A stretch of DNA of 39,665 nucleotides. Origin: Lutibacter sp. GTDB lineage: Bacteria > Bacteroidota > Bacteroidia > Flavobacteriales > Flavobacteriaceae. The stretch's first letter is position 1. Every line of letters starts with the position of its first letter. The position numbers and the translations under genes were made by a program. Below the pieces are notes generated by a model that saw only the letters and a program-made list of their open reading frames with translations, was not told the DNA's origin and searched no databases. Of this stretch, positions 1 to 7,695 are shown one piece after another. The stretch covers positions 1 through 39,665 of the forward strand of contig JAQVGD010000007.1 of assembly GCA_028696945.1 (NCBI GenBank). The letters are read 5' to 3'.

Positions 1-40
1 CAGAAAAACAAAAAAGGGTTCTATATTTGCCCTCGCTAAA

Positions 41-125
41 GGAGAAATGGCAGAGTGGTCGATTGCGGCAGTCTTGAAAACTGTTGAGGGTCACACCTCC
101 GGGGGTTCGAATCCCTCTTTCTCCG
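41..125 (+). tRNA. tRNA-Ser (anticodon TGA)
   Basis: GGAGAAA/TTTCTCC acceptor pairing, anticodon loop CTTGAAA (TGA), long variable arm (GAGGGTCACACCTC), GGTTCGAATCC T-arm. Confidence 0.95.
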
Positions 126-136
126 CTAAAAACCAG

Positions 137-175
137 CCCTAACGATTGATACTCAATTAGTTAGGGTTTTTTATT
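137..175 (+). terminator. Rho-independent-like terminator after tRNA-Ser
   Basis: CCCTAAC ... GTTAGGG stem with inner ATTGA/TCAAT pairing, followed by T-rich tract. Confidence 0.7.
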
Positions 176-219
176 TTTTATTTAGTCCACACCTAGCCCA
201 CAAAATAAAAATCACTTCA

Positions 220-711
220 TTAAAAATTATCTACAATCTTATAAAGTCCTTTTGATGCTTTTTTAGCACTTAAATTCCATTTTTGATATAATGGTAGATT
301 TTCGCAAAATACATCAGCATAGGGCTTTGCGTAGCCTTTTTTAATCATTATTTCGTTTAATGAGCTTCCATTACTTAACATTAAATACCCTAATGATCTT
401 CCGTATTTATCGAAATGATTATTCTCTTCCTGAATTAAAGTACATTTTTCACCTATTGTAATATTGCTTTTCAAAAATTCAAAAGATAGATAACCCAGTT
501 TTATTAATAAAGCTGCCGGCATATGAAGTTCTCTTTCATCTTTTTTTAATTTGTCACAATATTTCATTTCAGGCGCATCAATTCCGTATAGTCTAACTTC
601 AAATTCTTTTTTTGTGGTAAAATCCTCGGCAATAATGCCATCACCATCAACGATTTTTTTGATTTTAAGAATAATATTTCCTCTCATAGGTTTATAAGCA
701 TTAAAATGCAT
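220..711 (-). CDS. Thermonuclease-like (SNase domain) protein
   Basis: ORF; motifs IVDGDGI..., VRLYGIDAPE, DKYGRSLGYL, NEIMIKKGYAKPY typical of SNase fold. Confidence 0.85.
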   Translation of the reverse strand: MHFNAYKPMRGNIILKIKKIVDGDGIIAEDFTTKKEFEVRLYGIDAPEMKYCDKLKKDERELHMPAALLIKLGYLSFEFLKSNITIGEKCTLIQEENNHFDKYGRSLGYLMLSNGSSLNEIMIKKGYAKPYADVFCENLPLYQKWNLSAKKASKGLYKIVDNF

Positions 712-801
712 CGATTTGCGTTATATAAGTTGCTCATATATAGATATTTATATTGTAAATTTAATGAATAAATTTAACATTTTAACTTTTAAAAAATTTT
801 T

Positions 802-1605
802 ATGGCAAGACAGAAAGGACATATTAAATATGTCGGAACATTAGGAGAAGTAAGACACTTCAAAATTAGAGGTAATCAAGGTTACTTTGCAGGATTAAAA
901 GGTGGACCAACTGGCGAACAAGTAAAAACTGCCCCAAGTTTTATTCGTACAAGAGAAAATATGGCTGAGTTTGCAGCTTGTGCGAATGCAGGAAAGGCTC
1001 TTAGAACTGGTTTATCAGCTTTGATGAAACAAATGTCAGACAGTCAACTTACCGGGCGACTAACTGCAATTATGAAAAAAATAAATATTGAAGATGGTTC
1101 AGAAGCCAGAGGCCAAAGAGCCGTTTTGGTTTCCCAACAACCTCAATATTTAAAAGGTTTGGATTTTAACCGGAATATTTCTTTTTATGGTGTTTTCAAT
1201 GCTCCTTTTACTTTATCAGCTACAGTTGGAAGAAATGAAAGTACATTAAGTATTCCTGCTTTCAATCCTTTGAATTATTTAAACATTCCTTCAGGAGCAA
1301 CACATTTTAGAATTATCAATGCTCTTTCTGTAGTTTCTGATTTTGTTTACAATCCTACTACTGGATCTTATGAGCCTGCTGATACTCTTTTGAATGAAAT
1401 GTCAAATATTGCTTATTCGGATTATACCCCTGTTGATGCTGCAACCACTTTGCTTGCTGTAACAGCAACCTTACCGGGTGCGCCAACAATTACTGCTGAT
1501 GTTGCAGTTTTAGGGAGCATCGGAATTGAATTTTATCAAATGGTAGGATCCAATTACTACTTATTTAATGCCGGTAACGCTTTAAAAATTCAAGAGGTTT
1601 TCTAA
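802..1605 (+). CDS. Conserved hypothetical protein (Bacteroidota-type)
   Basis: 267-aa ORF with good start context; N-terminus MARQKGHIKYVGTLGEVRHFKI resembles a family seen in Flavobacteriia; function unknown. Confidence 0.7.
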   Translation: MARQKGHIKYVGTLGEVRHFKIRGNQGYFAGLKGGPTGEQVKTAPSFIRTRENMAEFAACANAGKALRTGLSALMKQMSDSQLTGRLTAIMKKINIEDGSEARGQRAVLVSQQPQYLKGLDFNRNISFYGVFNAPFTLSATVGRNESTLSIPAFNPLNYLNIPSGATHFRIINALSVVSDFVYNPTTGSYEPADTLLNEMSNIAYSDYTPVDAATTLLAVTATLPGAPTITADVAVLGSIGIEFYQMVGSNYYLFNAGNALKIQEVF

Positions 1606-1647
1606 AAAAATGAACGTTTTTTAGAAGTTAAAAACTTCAAATACAAA

Positions 1648-1675
1648 CCCTTTCTTTTGAGAGGGATTTTTCTTT
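1648..1675 (+). terminator. Putative terminator after 802..1605
   Basis: CCCT...AGGG short stem followed by T-rich tract. Confidence 0.4.
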
Positions 1676-1871
1676 TGCGCTATTTTATCTATAATGGGGA
1701 GTTATGTTTGGGTTATGGTGCAAATAAATACGGAATAAAGGTTAGTCAATCCTTGTATAGTCAAACGTTGTGGATTTTAAGGATTTGTTTCTGTTGAGTT
1801 TTAAAAATATGCTTGAAAGTAAGCTAAAACTTAAAGGATTATTACCGATTCTTTTAGATTGCTTTTAACTG

Positions 1872-2603
1872 TTAGCCTTTTAAATCCGAAGATTTAGTCG
1901 GTGGGTGAAGCGGTTGGAAATCTTCGGATTTTAAGAGGCTTAGCTCAATATGGCGATTGAATATTAAGAAACAAGGGTGTGTTTTTTTATTTGTTTTTAT
2001 CGAATTATCTGATTGGTTTTAAGTGTAGGCTTGATGCTAAATTGTTGTTCTGGAAAATGAGTTTAATTTTTAGAGAAATATTCCTTTGGAATTGGCATAG
2101 CATCAAGACTGCTTAAAAGCAATTTACTTATTATTTCTGACAAATAAAAAAACATACGCTTGTGAGCAATTTTGGTTTTGTGGGTGCTTAAAGCTTCTGT
2201 TTAAATGGTTATTTTATTTTTGCAATAATGTTCTGTTTGGTTGGTAAAGCACTCACAAAAGCAATGTAAAATGTACCTAGTGCGCTGGCAGAAGCGTTGA
2301 ATTTGAGCGTTGGCAAAGCGGCTATTTAACATAATTGCTGTTATAACTACGGCTTTGGCGTGGCTGATGTCGGCAGTATTATAACACCAATTATGTTACT
2401 TAGCTTGGGGTTGTTTTTTTGGCGGATTATTTGTTTGAGCGTTGGCAATAGCTTATTGTTTTTTTTAGGTACGACAAAAATTAATGTGCTATTAGAGGAT
2501 GGCTACAAATAATGTGACCTAAAAACAACAATGCGGCTGGGTGCGGAACAACACAAAAGACAGAGACTTGTTGCGATAGCAATAAACTGGATTTTGTGTT
2601 GTG
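1872..2603. repeat. Cluster of six consecutive imperfect palindromes in ORF-free DNA
   Basis: Inverted repeat pairs at 1872-1895/1918-1942, 1977-2039/2098-2157, 2176-2189/2247-2260, 2327-2350/2376-2398, 2455-2470/2517-2532, 2547-2558/2592-2603. Confidence 0.75.
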
Positions 2604-2670
2604 GGGCATTTATTACACCTAAACATTCTGTTTTGTTGAGAATATTCTGATGGAAACGGATTAAAAGAGG

Positions 2671-2762
2671 GCAAAGGCAAAAAATAAGTGCTTTTTTAAA
2701 GCTCTTATTGTGCGGAATTGGAAGCTGTATTTGGTGAAGTGAAACGGAATGGAATACTGCTG
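2671..2762 (+). repeat. Direct repeat R1 (~92 bp)
   Basis: GCAAAGGCAAAAAATAA...GTGCGGAATTGGAAGCTGTAT...TGAAGTGAAACGGAAyGGAATACTGCTG shared with 5766-5858. Confidence 0.9.
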
Positions 2763-2810
2763 GAGATAGAGAAATTTTTATACTGTCAAATAAAATAGTT
2801 TAAATAAATA

Positions 2811-2953
2811 GTACAATATTAACGGTTTTGTATTATAATTTGTGCGACGAAAAAAAACAGATATTTTATCTAGGTAGCAATATTTTTACTGAATGTTTGG
2901 CTGTTTATATTTAGTTAAAATGAAAGCATAAATTATATGCAGCGCTGTACAAA
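2811..2953 (-). repeat. attC-like element B (3' of the 60-aa ORF)
   Basis: Collinear blocks shared with 4351-4483 (AATTTATG, TTTAA, AAACATTCA, TTGCTAC, GTCnCACAAnTnTTATAA, CGTT); left end TTTGTACA is complementary to the start of the upstream unit (TTGTACAAA). Confidence 0.65.
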
Positions 2954-2954
2954 G

Positions 2955-3137
2955 TCAGTTTGAAATCCCTTCTAAACTATTTTCTTCTAAGATCTCGTAT
3001 GCCGATGAAATTTCATCTGATAATTGATATTTAATCATAAATGGAATCTCGAAAAGGTCGTTTTTACCAGTTGATTTTTTGATGTCATCAACAAAATTTG
3101 ATAAATCGTTTATTTCCCTTTTTTTATTATTATCCAT
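2955..3137 (-). CDS. Small hypothetical protein (60 aa), partner of the SDH-like protease
   Basis: Short ORF immediately downstream (3-nt gap) of 3141..4331 on the same strand. Confidence 0.55.
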   Translation of the reverse strand: MDNNKKREINDLSNFVDDIKKSTGKNDLFEIPFMIKYQLSDEISSAYEILEENSLEGISN

Positions 3138-3140
3138 AGC

Positions 3141-4331
3141 TTAATTGTTTAATATTTTAACCTTTCTGTTAAGTTGTAATTCAAGCTGATTCCTTACAGG
3201 GTTTAAATTTACATTAAATCCACAACTATCACAAACTAAATCTTCTATATCATTTAGTTTTAATTCAGATTCTGAAAGTTGGTCGACAGGAATAGCTTTT
3301 AATGTGTGAATTTTTGAGCATTTTGGACATTTTTGTTCAATTTTAGCCTCAATTTTTTGATTTTTTATATTATTTCCAATTGGAAAAGGTATTGATGTTC
3401 CTCCTTGGACAACTTGATTTCTGAAAATTTTTTGTGTATCAGTGAAGAATAATTTATAAGTTGATGATGAAGCATAAATCAATCTAATAACTGTTTTTAT
3501 TTTATAAACGATTTCTGCTAAATCTTTATTGTCATCTATCCTGTCAATTTTCAACCATTCCCTCAAATCTTCAATTTTTAAAGACCTACCGTGTGTTCTT
3601 AGTTTTGATTGATTTGTTAATTCCTCTGCAACTTTCTTTGCTCTTTTCAGTTTGTATTCTGTGTCAACTGTTATACCATTTGTTTCAGTAATGGTCCAAT
3701 CCTTAAATTTATATTTAACTAACCAATCTGAAACTAAATCTTTTGCAAATTCTAATGAGTTTATTATTCTCTTAATTTCTCCAGGAGATACTTGCGAAAT
3801 TATTACAGCGTCAACAGGATTTAGCCCTCTGTTTTTAGCTGCTTCAATTTTCTTTTCTTTTATCCATTCATAGTAATCATATGCAGAAACTACAGACCTG
3901 CCAATTCTTACTTGTGCATCGATAGGTCCAAGACTACCAGAATCAGTCATTGAAATATTATGACCAGAGAGAGCTAAAATTGTTCCAGCACTTTTTGCTT
4001 CACTTGCGATTATAAAATTGACTTCACTAAATTTGTTATGTAGAAATTTGGCAATTTCTTCTGCACTTTCTCCACTTCCTCCGGGACTTTCAATATAAAA
4101 ATCAATTTTTTTACAAGTATAGTTTCTTAATAAATCTTGAATTATGTAGAAATCATCTTGTGTCAGAGATATATTCCCATCTTTTGAATTTCCTTTGTCG
4201 AAATCAGCAGAATAGACAAATAAGAAACGACCTGTAGAAGTTTCATAATCTTCTATTAATTGATGGAGTTCCTTGTGTAAATCTGTGATACTTAATCTTT
4301 TGTCAATGTATTCTTGTAATAAACTTTTCAT
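3141..4331 (-). CDS. ClpP/crotonase-fold serine protease (SDH/SppA-like, PF01972-type) with C-terminal zinc ribbon
   Basis: KIDFYIESPGGSGESAEEIAKFL...NFIIASEAKSAGTILALSGHNISMTDSGSLGPIDAQV and CPKCSK...CDSCGF. Confidence 0.85.
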   Translation of the reverse strand: MKSLLQEYIDKRLSITDLHKELHQLIEDYETSTGRFLFVYSADFDKGNSKDGNISLTQDDFYIIQDLLRNYTCKKIDFYIESPGGSGESAEEIAKFLHNKFSEVNFIIASEAKSAGTILALSGHNISMTDSGSLGPIDAQVRIGRSVVSAYDYYEWIKEKKIEAAKNRGLNPVDAVIISQVSPGEIKRIINSLEFAKDLVSDWLVKYKFKDWTITETNGITVDTEYKLKRAKKVAEELTNQSKLRTHGRSLKIEDLREWLKIDRIDDNKDLAEIVYKIKTVIRLIYASSSTYKLFFTDTQKIFRNQVVQGGTSIPFPIGNNIKNQKIEAKIEQKCPKCSKIHTLKAIPVDQLSESELKLNDIEDLVCDSCGFNVNLNPVRNQLELQLNRKVKILNN

Positions 4332-4350
4332 AGGTATATTCTTTAATTTT

Positions 4351-4483
4351 GTACAACGAGTTATAAGACTTGTGTGACTGGAAAATCAGAGATTCTACGG
4401 AAGTAGCAAATCGTTTGTTGAATGTTTATCGGTTTGTTATATGGTTTAAACGGGAACATAAATTTTGTGGGTTATTAGCTACA
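4351..4483 (-). repeat. attC-like element A (3' of the 327-aa ORF)
   Basis: Homologous to 2811-2953; its left end TGTAGCTAA is the reverse complement of the start of its own unit (TTAGCTACA at 5473-5481). Confidence 0.65.
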
Positions 4484-5462
4484 GTGTGTATATTTGACCT
4501 TGAATGTTATTAATCCGTTGGTTTAGAAGTTTTATTTTATATTCTAAATGATGACTTAAAATAAAAGGGAAATCTTGCTCATTTTCTTTTTCAGATCCAT
4601 TAAACCAAGATAATCTTATGTTTTCACATTCATTCTCCATATAGGAATTAAATTGATTTATATTCTTTTTAAAATTTTTTAATTTTTCTTTAGAATCAAA
4701 GGATTCTTTTAACTCATTATAGAGGCTTGTCAGTTTATTCTCTTTTCCGTCAATTATAAGTTGAAAATAATTTTTTCTTTCTAAATCATCAATAGGAATT
4801 AATTTTTCATAAATTTTCTCCGAACAAAGGAAGAAAAACGCAAATTGTAATAAAATGTTATCTAGTAAATATTGAGAAATTTTTTCATAACTCAATTCGA
4901 GTTTATGAGTAGTTGAAAGAAAATCGTGACAAATAACATTACGTATTTCATAAACTTCTTTTAAGTTTTTTAATATTTTTCCAATACCTGAAATACTTTT
5001 AGTTGGAATTACATCTTCCAAATCAACTTGTTCGATTACATCTATTAAAAAATCTTGATTTAACTCTTTGTAAATATCAATTTTGGTTATTTCTATGAAT
5101 TGAGAAAAAATATTTTCAATTGAAGAATATTTTAAAGAATATGATATTAAATCACCAATAGAAAAAGATGATTTTGTTATTTGAAAAACATCTTCAATTT
5201 CAATCTTTGTTCTTTTTATTAAACTTTTTGAACTAGTTAAATACATTTCATCCGAATTAATTATAGATGAAAAACTTTCTTTAAAAAAACTTTCGTTTGA
5301 GGCAACAATATGAATTGGAATGGTTAAAAGAAATGATTTATCATTTCTCTTTTGCTCTAATTGTTCATACAGTTTAACTAACTCACTAGGTGTGTGAATA
5401 TAATGGGTTTCTTTAATGTTTTCTTTTGATTTTTTTATTCTATCATTTAATATCATTTTCAA
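4479..5462 (-). CDS. HEPN-like domain protein of unknown function
   Basis: 327-aa ORF; EIRNVICHDF matches the RX4H HEPN signature in an alpha-helical context. Confidence 0.6.
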   Translation of the reverse strand: MKMILNDRIKKSKENIKETHYIHTPSELVKLYEQLEQKRNDKSFLLTIPIHIVASNESFFKESFSSIINSDEMYLTSSKSLIKRTKIEIEDVFQITKSSFSIGDLISYSLKYSSIENIFSQFIEITKIDIYKELNQDFLIDVIEQVDLEDVIPTKSISGIGKILKNLKEVYEIRNVICHDFLSTTHKLELSYEKISQYLLDNILLQFAFFFLCSEKIYEKLIPIDDLERKNYFQLIIDGKENKLTSLYNELKESFDSKEKLKNFKKNINQFNSYMENECENIRLSWFNGSEKENEQDFPFILSHHLEYKIKLLNQRINNIQGQIYTL

Positions 5463-5765
5463 ATTTTAATATTGTAGCTAACTTGTCTTGCCCCAATAAA
5501 AATTGATTATTATCATTAATATTTCACTGATAATATAATATTGTATTCCTATTTATTTGAATTAGCAATAATTTTTATGGATGACTAAAATAAGCAAAAT
5601 AAATTTAAGTTTCAATAAAGTACAACAATTTAAAATGTTTATTGAATTATATAATCTTGTTTTAATTACATCCCCCTACTCTGGCTCAGAATGATTGTGT
5701 GAAATTATAAACTTCTTCTTTATACAAATTTGTTTTATTAAATAAGGAAATGAATTTAAAAAAGC

Positions 5766-5858
5766 GCAAAGGCAAAAAATAAAGGCTTTTTTTAAAGCTT
5801 TTATTGTGCGGAATTGGAAGCTGTATGCAGTGAAGTGAAACGGAACGGAATACTGCTG
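5766..5858 (+). repeat. Direct repeat R2 (~93 bp)
   Basis: Near-identical to 2671-2762. Confidence 0.9.
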
Positions 5859-5949
5859 TAAATGTGGGTATTCTTGTTATTTTGAAAATGCTGTTAATTT
5901 AATTCTAAATGACTTAGATTTTAACTTAGTTCTGCTTAAAATTGTTACT

Positions 5950-6657
5950 ATGAAAAAGAAATCGTTAAGGATATATAAATCACTATTCAATTTGAATTTA
6001 GATTCATTGAAAACTTTAATAGAGGATGAAAGTGATTTGTATTTGGCTTTTCCAATACCTGATGATTTTGATTATTCGGAATCCTATGTGAAATTTACAG
6101 CTTTTGATATTTTAAGAATGAAAGTTGATATATGGTCGCGCATTACGCATAATGAAGATTTAAAAGAAATCAGTGATTTTTTGCCTGAAAACATTTATAA
6201 GAAAGCTTTAGAATGTAAGGCGTATTTAGAAGCTAAATTTCCTAATTTTCATTCTAAATTTGAGTATGTTAGGTATCAAGATTTGATGTTGGATTTTTAT
6301 GGCAATAAAAATTACATTGACGAAGAATCATTTAATGACTATTTAATCCAAGGTTTTCAAAGTATAGACATAGAATTGGTAAATGCTGCAATATCAAGAA
6401 ATGAAAAATTGGTTATTGATTTATTAAAAAACGGAGCAAAACCAACTATTAATTTAGCCAGTAGCATTGCAATAATTGATCTAATGTATTATTTGATTAA
6501 TGAAGAAGCTACTTGTTTTATGGACTATAATATACTTTTAATGGGCGATTTCAACAATAACGATTACGATGATGTATTTTATAGCTTGGTTGATTTATAC
6601 ACCGCCGCCAGCACTTCTAAAATGTTACTCCTGATTGATATTTATAATGTTAGTTGA
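5950..6657 (+). CDS. Hypothetical protein, immunity-protein-like
   Basis: 235-aa acidic ORF; ankyrin-like segment NAAISRNEKLVIDLLKNGAKPTI. Confidence 0.6.
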   Translation: MKKKSLRIYKSLFNLNLDSLKTLIEDESDLYLAFPIPDDFDYSESYVKFTAFDILRMKVDIWSRITHNEDLKEISDFLPENIYKKALECKAYLEAKFPNFHSKFEYVRYQDLMLDFYGNKNYIDEESFNDYLIQGFQSIDIELVNAAISRNEKLVIDLLKNGAKPTINLASSIAIIDLMYYLINEEATCFMDYNILLMGDFNNNDYDDVFYSLVDLYTAASTSKMLLLIDIYNVS

Positions 6658-6711
6658 TAAATTAAAATATATTGATTAAAAAAAGGAATATTCTTTCATT
6701 ATTTAGGTTAA

Positions 6712-6732
6712 CCGGAACGGAATACTGCTGTA
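6712..6732 (+). repeat. Truncated copy (R3) of direct repeat
   Basis: CGGAACGGAATACTGCTGTA shared with end of R2. Confidence 0.7.
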
Positions 6733-6763
6733 GATATTGAGTTTTTATTTTTTATTGGAAATA

Positions 6764-7669
6764 TTATTTAATCACTTGCTTAATTAAGCTCATAATGTAT
6801 TCTAAATCATTATCATTTTCTATCTGTATTTGGTAATCTCCATTGCCTCGATGTCCAATATTTGAAACATCTTTTACCAAACCTTTTGGGTCGTTTAAAG
6901 AACCTTTTTTAGCATTTATGAATATTTTCAGTCCCTTTTTTTGAATTTCAATATCCGAAATATTGCTTCCTTTTTTAAAGGCTATATAAAATTTTTGAGG
7001 AATAATTTCAATATTATCTGAAAGGTTTAATATTGAGGTTTTAAATTTTTCATATAATTCAATGGTAAAATCAGAACCATTTTTAAAATGGTCCTCTTCT
7101 GTATAAACCTTAATATGTTCTTTTACTTCTTTTAGTTTTTCACTATTTTCTAAAAGTGGTTTAATACTTTGTGCCGAACTGCTTTTTTTAATACTATTTA
7201 TACTTATAAAATTATTTTCAAACTGTTTAATTTCCCATAATTCGATGCCAAAATCTTTAAAATCACTTGCTGATATTTGGTTTTCCGTAAAACTTGGAGA
7301 AACAAAAGCTACTCTTGATTGTGACCAATCTATATTTTTACTATGTAAAGTATCTTTTAATGTTTCGTTATAGGTTAAAATAAATTCAGCCCTGTTTTGT
7401 AGCATTAAGTTTAAATAGGTTAAACCCTGATCAACTACACTGTAATTTTTATCACGCTTATACTCTATGATAATAAATGCTTGGGATTGCTTGTCAAATG
7501 CAAGTGTATCAATACGTTTATTTTTTATGGCAAATTCAGACTTCACTAATTCTAAACCCATTATTGCCTGAAGATTCTTTTCAAATATTAGTTGAATTTC
7601 TCTTTCTAATTTGAAAGGCTTTTCATTTACTTGTTTAAGGATTGCGTTGCTGTTGTTGTATAAAATCAT
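6764..7669 (-). CDS. DUF5655-like / PD-(D/E)XK nuclease-like protein
   Basis: RIDTLAFDKQSQAFIIIEYKRDKNYSVVDQGLTYLNLML (nuclease-like core) and C-terminal YIAFKKGSNISDIEIQKKGLKIFINAKKG. Confidence 0.75.
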   Translation of the reverse strand: MILYNNSNAILKQVNEKPFKLEREIQLIFEKNLQAIMGLELVKSEFAIKNKRIDTLAFDKQSQAFIIIEYKRDKNYSVVDQGLTYLNLMLQNRAEFILTYNETLKDTLHSKNIDWSQSRVAFVSPSFTENQISASDFKDFGIELWEIKQFENNFISINSIKKSSSAQSIKPLLENSEKLKEVKEHIKVYTEEDHFKNGSDFTIELYEKFKTSILNLSDNIEIIPQKFYIAFKKGSNISDIEIQKKGLKIFINAKKGSLNDPKGLVKDVSNIGHRGNGDYQIQIENDNDLEYIMSLIKQVIK

Positions 7670-7695
7670 AAAGCAATTTTATTTATATTAACCTA

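Noticed and set aside
1872-2603. CRISPR array or group II intron in the palindrome-rich region
   Set aside because: Palindromes differ from each other in sequence and spacing, so no direct-repeat/spacer pattern; no recognisable GUGYG start or domain V-like hairpin.
5483-5640. Third attC-like element upstream of the 327-aa gene
   Set aside because: Contains TTGCTA and ends in ..CAAGTTAGC, but the remaining shared blocks could not be aligned by eye; left as unproven.
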